Source: Larus michahellis (lineage: Eukaryota > Chordata > Aves > Charadriiformes > Laridae). From it: a stretch of DNA of 64,000 nt. The notes beneath the pieces are model-generated. The model saw only the letters and a list, made by a program, of their open reading frames with translations, had not been told where the DNA came from and searched no databases. The translations under genes and the position numbers were made by a program. The stretch lies in assembly GCF_964199755.1 (NCBI RefSeq), contig NC_133913.1, positions 8,100,201 through 8,164,200 on the forward strand. The letters run 5' to 3'. Below, piece after piece: positions 13,086 through 23,999 of this stretch (positions are counted from its first letter, which is position 1; each line of letters starts with the position of its first letter).

Positions 13086-13412
13086 TTGTGGAGGCCAGTA
13101 GCCCATTTTGCCAAAGCCAAATGCAGGAAGCGCAACCACTGGAGAATGTGATGCTTCCTTCCCACTCCCACCTCCATCCAAACCAAACACGCTGGAGGCT
13201 CTGAACTAGAGGCTTTCTCTTGAGGAGTTCGGCATGCTACAGGTTCAGCCCAACTGGTATAAGACATAAGCAGTGAGAATTCATCTGTAATGTAAGATCG
13301 CAGCTGGTAGCAATAGTGGTATCCCAGCATGGTAGGTGAATTTAGGCTATACTTTCTGGCCCTTTTTATCTCTGCAGGTGCTGCTGATCTGTAGCACAGG
13401 CACGTGTTGAGC

Positions 13413-16400
13413 TCAGAGCCTGAAAACACTTGGCTTCACGCTGCTCCCAAGGAGGGTGTTGGCTGTCTCCAGGCACTTGTCCAGCTGAGACACTGCAGTC
13501 AGAGAGAGACAGGCACACTAGGGAAGTTAGGCAGGAGGGAGACTCCACAAATGGAAAGGAGAATGGAGACACAGGACTCCTTCACCTGCCCCCAGGAAAT
13601 TGTGGTCCTGCAAAGGGGTGAGGCAGGTCCCACTGGAGAGAGAATGGAGGAGGCTGTTCTGTGGGGATCAGCAGGAGAAGGATCATCAAGACTCACCAGC
13701 TTGGCTGCACAGCCAGGTCACAGCCTTGGCCTCCAGCAGCTCACAGAGGTCTTGGTAATACTCGTCATGTCTGTGTAGCCACGTCACAGCCATCACTGTG
13801 GCCCAGATGCTTGGCTCCATGACCTGTAGTAGAACAACAACTGAGACTAGCACGCAGTGCTGAGCATCCTCCCTGCCCCCTCACTGCTTCCCACCCCTTC
13901 CTTTGTGGCTTCTGGTTTCTGATCCCTTCATTCCTCTCTGTCTGCCCTTTGGATGCCAGTGTTGCCACCAGCCAATGGGCTCCCACTGCTCCAGGATGAC
14001 ATGCTGCCACCGTAAGAGGTTCTCCCCTTACCTCATCAGGCATCTTTCCCTTGATTTCATCCTCATCAACTTCTAGCACAGAGGCCAGTCCTGAGCTGAG
14101 GGCCCAGGAGCCATCTGCATTCTGCAGGGCCACCAGCTCCTGACACTTGGCAGCGGCTTCAGGGCACCATTGCCACAAAGTTGAAGAGCACAAACCAAAT
14201 TCCATGGGATCCACATACTTGAGAGAAGAAAAAAGTGGTGGTGGTGGTTTACATGCTGTGGGAGGAGATGTGAACAGCAAGGTTGGGAGAATGACAGGAA
14301 TCTGACCTCTCTCTACTCCCCTGTGCAATAATAATGCTCCAGAACATTATCTCTGCTCTTCTTTAGGCAGCTACCTGCAGTCTAAGCTCCTTCCTGTACG
14401 TCCCCAGAGCAGACCCATCCACAGCTCTTTCTGGACACCCCTAACTCATCTCCAACCTCGGTCATTGCCTATTCTCCTGTCATTCCTTCCAAGCCATGTC
14501 CCAGGACCTCCCTTGATACTCTCCCAAAACATTTTATCCAAACGTGTATTTATGATCCAGCACCATCCCTGCCCCATCCCTGGGTGTCCTTGAGCTGGGT
14601 CTGATATTTGCTGAAGGACTTGCAGGTTTAAGGGTAACTAAGGGAAGGGGTAAAGGCAAAATTCATTGGTTTCCATGCCATGGGCAAGACATGGCAGCAT
14701 AACCCTTCTATAAGATATTAGGTTATCCCGACATCTCCCATGTGGGTCAAGGCCCCATACCTTTTGAGCAAGCTCTCCTCTGGGGCAGGGCAGCAATGTC
14801 ATGGGTAAGTTGACGGAGGGCAAGCCATGATGCACGCACCGCTGTCAGCCAGCCAGGTGGGACCCAGATGCTCTTAGGATAGCAGGAAGAGATCCTGGAG
14901 CCACGAAGTTCAACGATCTGGCAGGGGATGAGTGACTGGCGGGGTGGCAACAGTGCCAGGGGCCCTTTGAGAGCAAAGAGGGCAAGGGGCTGAATTAAAC
15001 AGATGGGAAAGAAGCACCTGGTGGTGACGGGGCCTACCCCGCAAGACTGGGGGTGCCCTGTGGCTGGGGTTCCAGATCCAGTGGAATGAAAACATCCCAT
15101 GGAGCTGCCCCACCAGCTCTTTCCCAGAAATGTCTTTCCTTACTTTGGTACCAGGTGACCCTCTGTGGTGTGCGAACCCCCACATAGCTGGTAAAGGGGC
15201 AGATGATCCCTGAAGTGAGGCTGATCTCAACTGCACGATGTCTTGGTTCCTCCCCTGACCCACTCACAGACTCTGGCAACAACCTCTTCATCAAGCACCT
15301 CGCAGCCAGACGATGCCCAGCCAGCCTGGGGACAGAATGGGGTGAGCCTGACCACCTGGCTTATCTTCATGTTAGGAGAAGGTGGACAGAGAGAGAGCCT
15401 GGACACCTGAATTCTTTCCCTTCAGGGCTGAGGATGGACAGAGGGGAAACCTGGACGCCTGGGTCCTTGTCTGTCTGAAAGTGATGCCCAGGTTTCTGGG
15501 TCCTACCACTGTGGGGTCAAATCAGGGAAGGGAGGCATGCTTGGACACCTGGGTTCTCTGCCAGTTTGGGATTGTGTGTGGAAGGTGGGAATGCGTAATC
15601 TATCTGGGCTCCTCCTCAGCTGGAGTCAATGTTAGCAATGTGGGGGATGCATGCATCTTCCCTTAGGACGGGCTCTCACCGGCCATCTCCCTGTGGGCAC
15701 AGGGGGAATTCAATGGTGTAAGTGACATCTTGGCCATCCAGGCTGTACTGCAAGGTCATGACCCCTTTGGCCACTGTTGTATCCTGTGAACACATGGGAA
15801 GCTACTGGAGGTTACTGGGGACACAAGATGGTTACTGGGGGATATTGGAAAGTTACTGAAAGATTACTGGGAGGCTACTGGAAGGTAACTGTAGGCCCAG
15901 CTCTCACCTGTGCCTGTCCATGGATCTGGGCATAGAGGAGGTTGTGTTGACCCTGGAAGATGGATTGAGGAGTGCCCCCCAGCACCTCAACCTCCAGGCC
16001 GCGGGGCAGGGTCCAGCTCAGAGAGACTCCCTCAGCTGCTGGCTTGAGGGCCTGCTTCAGGCACTTCAGCACCTGGCGACAGAGGGCAGGACACCACAGT
16101 TGGCAGCTCCACCAGGGTTCAGCCCATGTCCCCCGATGCTGGGGGTCTCTGGGGGACAGTGGAATGTGTGGGGTAACCTGTGCCAGCTGGGTTCCCTGGG
16201 TGCAGTGATGTCTGTGGGTTGTAGTGGGGTAGAAGCCTGGGCACCTGGGTTCTCAGTGTGGGTAGAGTCAGGGAAAATGAGTGCCTGGGGTCCTGGGGCA
16301 GCTGGGTCTTGACTACTGTGTGTGGGCAGTGCAGGTGCTGGGGTACTTGGAAGTCAGTGTGCCTGTGGAATAGAGGGGGACCAGCCAGGACTCCTGGGTT

Positions 16401-19400
16401 CCTACCACAAAGCTCCTCCTGTTGTCAGAGGAGACGTAGGCAGCTTCACCCCCTGTCTCCTTGGCCAGGGCCATAGCCAGGGCAGCGCTGTCCTCAGAGA
16501 AGCAGAAGGAGAAACACCTATGGGGGAAGCAGGGAAAGGTGTCAGAAATGAGAGCCAGAGGTGGGCGCAAGGATGTGGAGTAGAGCTGGAGGACACAGGC
16601 TGGAGTTAAAGCTGGAAGAACAAAGTTGGGTTGCAGAACAAGGGGGCAGGAGGAAGAGCAGGGAGTGAGGGCCTGGGGTTGGAGCTGGGGTTAGACAGGG
16701 AGCTGGCAGAGGAGAGCTGGGACTTGGGGCAGAGCTGGGGTGAGTCTAGTGGGGCTGAGAGAGAGCTTAGGGACACATCAGGGTGTACAAGCCCTGCGCC
16801 TCAGTCTCCCTGCTCACTCTGTGAAAGGTGCCTTGGTTGTGGGAGTAGTACGCAAAGACTGCCACATGGGAGCTTGGCACTGGAGAGCTGTGCTGGGTGG
16901 GAAGGGTCTTTGGGACACTGGAGGCACCCAAGGACTGGGACAGGCACTAGTGAACAGGGACCCTCATCAGGGATCATAGAATCATTTAGGTTGGAAAAGA
17001 CCCTTGGGATCATCGAGTCCAACCATCAACTCCACTCTACAAAGTTCTCCCCTACATCATATCCCTTAACACCACATCTAAACGAGTCTTAAACACATTC
17101 GGGGATGGTGACTCCACCACCTCCCTGGGCAGCCTATTCCAATGTCTGACCACTCTCTCTGTGAAGAATTTTTTCCTAATGTCCAGTCTAAACCTACCCT
17201 GTTGCAGCTTGAAGCCATTCCCTCTTGTTCTATCGCTAATTACCTGTGAGAAGAGACCAGCACTAACCTCTCGACAATGTCCTTTCAAGTAGTTGTAGAG
17301 AGCGATGAGGTCTACCCTCAGCCTCCTCTTCCTCAAACTAAACAGTCCCAGCTCCTTCAATCTCTCCTCATTAGATTTATTCTCCAGGCCCTTCACCAGC
17401 TTCGTTGCCCTCCTCTGCACTCGCTCCAGCACCTCGATATCTCTCTCATATTGAGGTGCCCAGAACCGGACACATTACTCAACGTGTGGCCTCACCAATG
17501 CTGAGTACAGGGGGACAATCACCTCCCTACTTCTGCTGGTCACGAAGCATGGAAGGGATGGAAATGACTGGGCAAGCAAAGGATGACTGGAGGACTGGGG
17601 AGCGAGTCTCCATTACCGGTGGCTGTTGCGGTGACGGCAGACCTCAGCTGCAATGGCTTCCACATCAGGGGGTAGCCCAGCCATAAAGATGAAGAGCTGA
17701 GAGACAGGGGACATGAGTGGTGGGGGTCTGGCACAGTGACCCCCAAATGGGGAGAGCAGGCCCCTGAAATGGAGAGAGGGGTCCAGCAGAGAGACCCTCT
17801 GTAGAGAGAGTACCCTAGGGAGAGATATCCACTCAGGGGCAGAAACCCCCAAAGATACAGACCCACCTCTCCATTCCCCCCTCCCCGACCCACAGTACCA
17901 TCCTTGTTCCCTTGTGACCACCGTGTACTTTGGGTGGTTCCTTCCACCCACACTCCTGTGTCCTCTCTCTCTCCCCTTGGACACCTGCCCCTCCACCCCT
18001 CCATGCCCCTGTACCCAGACCTGTCGTGGATGGCGGTGGGGACGAGGGGTATTGTAGACTGAGCGGAGGGTTTCCAGCAGATTGGAGTCACCCAGACTGG
18101 AGCCGGTGGAGGGGATGCGCCGCATGGCCTCGGTCAGGTTGTCCTGAGTATATTCAACACTTTGCCTGCAGGGGACAGAGCATGTTTGGAGAGCACATTG
18201 CTCTGTGCTGGCCCTAGTGCTCCTGAGACCCTGTCCCATAGCACTTCCCACAGCTATGCCCTAAGGTCCTCTGCAAGTCCCCGCCCCATAGTAGTTCTTC
18301 CAGAGACCTGGCTTCGTAGTTCCTACAAGTCTCTTCTCAGCAGAAGCCCAAGAGGTGCTGTCCCATAATGCCACAAAGAGGACAACCCCAGAATCCAGCC
18401 CTGCCCTCCCGCAGCTAGTCGAGCCCTCCTGCACCCAGCCTTGCCTTATACCATCCAGCATCAGAACATGCACCCGTGCCCTCCAGCATCTAACCCTTCC
18501 TCATAGCACCCATTCCAGCACCTGACCATGCCCCACAGTATCCAGCCCTACCCACAGCACCCAATCCAGCACCATAGCACCCAGCCTGTGCCATGTTTGC
18601 TTACGAGTAGATGCCCACAGAGGTTTCTTCATAGCAGTAGATGTTGAAGTAGCAGCCCAGGGGCAGGCTTTTGAGAAGGAAGAGCAGGGAGTCCTGTGGA
18701 AAGACACAGCAGGCAGGTCTTGGGAGGCACTTGTAAGGAGTACAGGTGCCTTGGCCCATAGCCTGGTCCTCTTAAAGCCTCTGGTCTCTCCTGGGTGACC
18801 CAAGCCAGTGCCCTGAACTCTGCTGGTCACACAAGTTATTTCAGGCCCTTTTCAGGCCCCACCAATCCCCCCTCATGCCTCTGTCCCTGCATAAACACCT
18901 GCCCTGGCCCGCTCCCCCTCAGCCTGCTCCTCCACCCCATCCTGGTCCCTGCTCTGAGGAGGTACCTGTGCATGCTCGAGGAATGTGGTGTTCAGGAGGA
19001 AGATGAACTCTCCAGACTGGCGCTGCCCAGGCACTGCCTCAGGGATGCTGGGTGCCAGCGTCACCAACACCATGGGGTCACCAAGGAGGGAGCCTGGAGG
19101 AGGCATGGGGTGGGATGAAGGCTAGATAAGGACCTCCCTCCTCCTTCTGGTACTGATTCTCATTGTGCTTTGGGCTTCCACCATCCCAGAGCCTGTGGTG
19201 CCCTACACTGGTACCTCAATACCCTACTGCACTGTCCACCAATTGCACAGCCCAGTGCCTCATGTATTCCAATCCAGTGTCTCCAATACAGCTACCCAGT
19301 GAGACCTAACATAGAACCTCACATGTGCATCCTGCTATAGCTGATAGCTCACCACAGTGTCCCCAGCACCCCACCCTGGAGCACCAGGACCCAAACTATG

Positions 19401-20863
19401 CCATCTGAATGCCCACTATTCCCATCCCAGTGTCCAACGATACCTCGCCTCCTAGTGTCACCCTGTGCCCCAGTGCCTGCTGCAACCCAGAGGTGCCTCC
19501 ATGTTTCCTCCCCAGCTGTACTCACCTGGAGGGGCCTCAGGGTCTCCCTTCTCCACCACAGCACTGACTGCAGTGGGGTCTCCATAATATACCAGCAGCT
19601 CCAAATCATGATGACATTGGGGGCTGCCAGCCAGTGAGACCTGAAGAAGGGGTGCCTGGTAATACACAGGAGGAGGGGACCAGAGCCAGCATTTGGCCGG
19701 GAGCACAGGCCCTGACACCAGTGCATCCCCTTTTTCTCAGTGAAGACACCCTTCCCCAGCTCCCCCTGGGATCCTGGCACGCAGGAGGACATACCTGTGC
19801 AGTGCTGTGGTCCTGGGCAGTGTAGATCAAAGGGGTGAGGGCAAAGTTGGCCTGGACATCGACCACTCCACGGGGTGACTGTAGGCTAGCGGTGAGCAGC
19901 AGGCTGTAGTGCAGCTTGCTAGTGCGACAATTCCAGACTGCAAGGAGAAACATGGCCCGGGGTAGCACAAAGGCTCTCCCTGTGTGGGTGCGCGCAGCAG
20001 GATTTTGCACCCCTATTTAGGACATGTGGAGAGAATTGGGGGCTGTCAATAAGGTGTATGGAGGGGTCCAAGAGTCTGTTTATGGGAAATGTGTGTGGGA
20101 GGTGTGGATCCCCACATGGGGCACAAGGAAGAATATGTGAATCTGTTCAGGGGCTGCATGGGGAACCAATATGGGTCCCCCTGTGGGTGCCAAGGGAAGT
20201 TGCATCAAGTCTGTTCATAAAGTACACGGGGACCCTGTGATCCTTCTGTGGGGTGTGTGACTGGGAGGGCAGGTTCCTTGTGGGGTCACTCACCATAGAG
20301 TGTTCCGTAGGGATTCAGTGTGGGTGACAGCACAAAACGGGCTGCTCCATCTGGCTCCCGTGGCAGCTCTTGGACGTAGCGCAAGGTCACGACCACCTCC
20401 CTGCCAGGGGACAGGGTGCCCAGGAAGCAGGCAAATGCCTCGCCTGGATACTCAGACTGATCCCGAAGGTATTCCAGATTCTCCCAGCCCCCTGTAGCCT
20501 CGTGCGGCTGCTGGACCTGGGAGGGACAGGGAGGGACAGAAAGCTGATCACCAGGCAGGCCATGGGCTGCTCATCCCATGCCCCTGTGGTGGTTCGCCCA
20601 TTCATCCCTGGATGCTGGTACCTCATCTTGCAGCACAGCGTGGACCTTGGCGTCCTCACTGCGGGCCTGGAAGGAGTAGATGGCCATGTGAGGGCCCAGG
20701 GGGAAGACGAAGAGGACTTCCGTGGAGGTCTGACTCTTATTCTGGTAGATAAGTTCGGCAGCCACATCAGCCACATAATCCTGGATAGCAACATCTACAA
20801 CAGCACTGCACAGAGATACTGGGTACAGGGGTACGCGGAGCCACTTCCCCAGGAAAAAGGATC
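13413..20863 (-). CDS. VWA5A-like protein, gene A (16 coding exons modelled; first coding exon unresolved)
   Basis: Related to vertebrate VWA5A (also called BCSC-1 or LOH11CR2A), a VIT plus VWA protein of unclear biochemical role. Exons, 5' to 3' on the minus strand: 20622-20863, 20294-20516, 19795-19937, 19526-19640, 18966-19093, 18605-18693, 18021-18165, 17617-17696, 16406-16517, 15908-16072, 15680-15783, 15144-15325, 14761-14964, 14032-14255, 13697-13823, 13413-13492. All have GT/AG borders, phases agree at every junction and the frame stays open to the stop at 13413. The sum is about 787 codons, close to human VWA5A (786). The first two exons form the VIT domain ([21 protein letters not shown]). 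The next carries a linker, then GEFIFL opens the VWA fold, and a late exon has [10 protein letters not shown]. The MIDAS residues are replaced (see findings). A CR1 sits in the intron before exon 16406-16517. The start codon was not fixed: the VIT exon opens in phase 1, so a short upstream ATG exon is expected. Intact and probably functional. Confidence 0.9.
16974..17546 (-). mobile_element. CR1 LINE copy in an intron of gene A
   Basis: Minus-oriented CR1, with 3' end atcatagaatcatttagg on the left and ORF2 C-terminal frame on the minus strand ([45 protein letters not shown]). It lies between coding exons 16406-16517 and 17617-17696, so its 5' side ends only about 70 bp from an exon border. 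Confidence 0.93.
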
Positions 20864-21573
20864 CTGTTGCTGTTGGGAGAGATGCAACCTGTCCATCAGC
20901 ACACATGAATGACACAAGGAGGTGATTGGGGCTGCTTCAACTATGTGGCTGTTCCCACTCTGAAAACCAAGACTAGGTGACCAACATTACTGAGGGTCTA
21001 TTGTGAGCCTACCAGCAAACAGTGTCTGCCCTCCACTCCCCTTTTTCCCTTTTTCCCCATATCTCTGGTCCCCACCCATTTCCTGTAGAGTTCTTGACCA
21101 TTCTCATCCTTGTTTCATCCTATAGCTGCCTACAGTCCTCCTTTTTTTGTCCCCCCTTGGGAGCATTCCCATCACCAAAATGTCCCTCAGCTGTCTGATC
21201 CCCAGCTCACTGTCATGGGCGTAGGATTTTCCTAGAAGTCCAAAGCTCTGATGCCACATTTCTGGAGACCTGCAGACAAGAAGGTTCTTCTGTAAGAGGA
21301 GAGATCCACAGAAACCATGTCAGCCCCTCATTGGTGAAGATTCCTTGTCATTTCCTGTCCTACACACGTAGCTGGAAGCCCCAACCCACCATGTATAGCC
21401 AAAGCAAACCCAGGGGTCCAGAATCCCTGTTCATGAGCACTGGGTTGTCACCAGGAGTATCTCTGCATTGAAGAGGTCTGGACTCCACCCCCAGCATGGG
21501 AGAATCTTGAAGAGAACTAAGGAATAGCAAGGGAAGACAGAGGGAAGAAGGTGTGAAAGCAAGAGTGCATGGA

Positions 21574-21641
21574 TGGAAGGAAGGAAGGAAGGAAGGAAGG
21601 AAGGAAGGAAGGAAGGAAGGAAGGAAGGAAGGAAGGAAGGG
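21574..21641. repeat. (GGAA)n microsatellite
   Basis: About 17 near-perfect tandem copies of aagg/ggaa on the plus strand, in the region upstream of gene A's VIT exon. The tract encodes Lys/Glu/Gly/Arg on one strand and Phe/Leu/Pro/Ser on the other only as artefacts. Confidence 0.95.
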
Positions 21642-22559
21642 AGGGACTGAATTGGGATGAACAATACATGGCTCTCCATCCATGGCTGGACGGACAGACT
21701 GGCAGACAAGGTCCATTTTGGGAAAGATGGATGGGCAGAGAGACATCAGAATTTTTGTTGAAATGGATAGATGGAGAGGCAGAGGGGTCCGTTTCAGAAG
21801 AGATGAGCAGGTACCCATCACTAACAGTATTGTGTCAATGTAGCTGCACAGGAGACCGCACACATGAGGATATGTTGATGGAGTAGCTTGTGAGGGCAGG
21901 TTGAAAGTCTAGGTAATAAGAGGAACATGATGGAGAGAGAAATGAGGCCAGGACATGATTGCAGAGCAAATCCCAGAAAGGCATGAGGGGGAGGGTGTAG
22001 TTCAAGTCATATCTGGCTGTCTTCCAGCCAAGTGCCAGGAGGTGAAAGGGACCACCCTCCACTCCAGACCCATCCACATAGATCTCTCTGGTTCAGACGC
22101 ATTTGCCTCAATTTCCCCCCTTCTCACTCTGGGGTGACAGGGTGGGGAGCACCAGAAAAATCCCCACCCCACCATTGTGCTGACAGGGTGGTCAGACAGA
22201 GCAACTAGGGTGTACGTCCTTGGGGGAGTAGGGGTGAGGGATGGAGAGAGGGATGGATTGAATAGGAGCGAGCTCTCCTCAGCGCACAGGGACAATGAAC
22301 AGAGAATAAGGCCAGAATAACAAAACGAAGCACAAACAAGCAAACACTCACCAGAATCAAGGCCAGAGTCAGCAGGGACGGACTGACGATCAGACGGATG
22401 GAGGGAGAGATGGAAGAGGAAGGGGGAGAGAGGGTAAGGGGCAGACGAACGAGATATGGGAACAGAGGGGGGAGGGCTGCAGAGACAGAGAGAGATGCTC
22501 GGTCTGGCAGGAAGATGCAGGGCTACGCAAGGAGGAGGGATGGCTGTGATGGAGAGAGA

Positions 22560-22990
22560 GGCGGAGGGGCAGGCGGACAGACAGACGTCCGGGAAGGCGG
22601 GGAGGCAGGGGCAGGGGGGCGGAGACACTGGGATCGGCACTGGGATCGCTGCAAACCTCCTCCCCGGCACCGGGGCGACTGGTTCCCTTGGGGGCTGTGG
22701 GGGCAGCGGACACCGCCGGGAGGCTGTGGGATGGAGAGGGGACAGCCCCGGTGGAGGGAATCTGACCGGGGTCCCTGGACCCCTCACTCCGCCTCGGAAG
22801 CCAAAGTGGCGAGTGGGCGGGAGCGCGGCAAGAGCTGCTGCAGCGGCGGGAGCACCCGCGCCCCCGCCCCGCCCGCGCCCGAGCGCAGGATGCTCCGGGC
22901 ACAGCCGAGGAAGGGGCTGCAGAGGCCCCTGCAGGCCTGCTCCTGGCCAAAGGGGCTCTGCCCAGCCCTTCCGCTCTGCCCTCACACCCG
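22560..22990 (-). promoter_or_regulatory. GC/CpG-rich candidate promoter of gene A
   Basis: This block is the most CpG-dense part of the first 23 kb, with runs such as cgcgcccccgccccgcc near 22860. It lies about 1.7-2.1 kb upstream of the first recognised coding exon of the minus-strand VWA5A-like gene. A consensus splice donor, CTG|GTGAGT on the minus strand with exon end at 22352, follows it. A non-coding first exon running from the GC-rich block to 22352 is therefore a reasonable inference. No start codon lies in the reading frame that would join the VIT exon in phase, so this exon would be 5' UTR. The promoter assignment rests on composition and position only. Confidence 0.4.
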
Positions 22991-23464
22991 GTGCAATGGG
23001 CCGCAGCTGCCAAGGGGGCTCTGCAACCAGGGCGGTGTCTTCTGGGTGGCTGAGGAGGTGGCACTCGTCCCACCAGGAACCTGTCCCCTTGCCAGGCCTG
23101 CAGCACCGACTGCAGATTTGGAGACTGGGCTCAGGGCCATACGCTGAATAATGCTAGGCCGTTAATTGGGCGGTCGATTGCAAAGAAGCAAACCCAACAT
23201 ACTGGCCAGCTGAGGAATGGGGAGAGTTTGCACACCAGCTCAGGCTTATATACCTACTTTTGACATGGGTGTGTCCTCTCATCTGCTGTATTGGGAAGCT
23301 CCATCTCCATTCTCCGTGCAGGAGCCAGCCCCATGCACATGCCTCCCTGGCAGCCAGCCCCTGGTTGAGACAACCCACCTCATCGGGGCACCAAGACACT
23401 CGAAGGGCCAAATTGCACTGGACTTCAGATGTGTTGCTCCCAGAGCACATCCTGGCTGTTTCTC

Positions 23465-23975
23465 ACTGGGAGAGTGCAGTAAGATGAAAAACTTGTGGGC
23501 TGAGATAAAGACAGTTTAATAAAGCAAAAGGAAAGGTTGTACACAGAAGCAAAGGAAAAAAAAGGAAAAAAATATTTATTCTCTCCTTCCTATCAGCAGG
23601 CGATGTCCAGCCCCTTCCCGGGAAGCAGGAGCTCAGTACACATACTGGTTTCTTCGGAAGACAAACAACGTCATAACGAATGCGCCCCTTTCCTCCTCCT
23701 TTGTCTTAGGTTTGATTGCTTAGCATGATGTCATACAGCATAGAATATCTCTTTGGTCAGACTGGGTCAGCTGTCCTGGCTAATGTCCTCTCCCAACCCA
23801 CCCCCAGCCTACTGGCCTTTGGGGACGGAGGGGTAGGGCGTGGGACATTCAGCCTTGATGCTGTGCGAGCACTGCTCAGCAGTAGCCAGAACACTGGTGT
23901 GTTATCAACACAGTTCTAGCTACAAAGCACAGCATTGTGAGGGCTGCTGTGGGGAAAGTTAACTCCGTCCCTTCT
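23465..23975 (-). mobile_element. Solo LTR, family shared with 44.83 and 63.90 kb
   Basis: Reverse-oriented, diverged copy of the LTR at 44829-45432. Matching landmarks in the same order are gagataaagacagtttaat, the gcatgatgtcatac CRE-like site, gaatatctctttggtcag, gggtcagctgtcc, ccccagcctact, actgctcagcagta, gtgttatcaacac and aaagttaactcc. The left side is truncated. It lies about 0.5-1 kb beyond the GC-rich block proposed as gene A's promoter. Confidence 0.85.
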
Positions 23976-23999
23976 ATTGCTACATTAGTTGTAAAAGGA

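Noticed and set aside
14032-14217. Shorter version of the gene A exon, starting after TTCTCTCAAG at 14218
   Set aside because: It has a better polypyrimidine tract but the wrong phase for the preceding exon (14761-14964 ends in phase 1). The acceptor at 14256 restores phase, keeps a KPPP segment shared with gene B, and gives the same 224-bp length as gene B's exon.
21360-21420. ATG GTG G|GTTGGG site as the start exon of gene A
   Set aside because: The phase fits and the start context is good, but the donor is poor and an equally possible candidate exists near 21080. It was left unresolved rather than annotated.
22002-22985. 327-codon minus-strand open frame in the CpG-rich block
   Set aside because: The frame begins at GTG rather than ATG, has no family resemblance and crosses a consensus splice donor at 22352. 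It is explained by GC-rich composition and probable 5' UTR.
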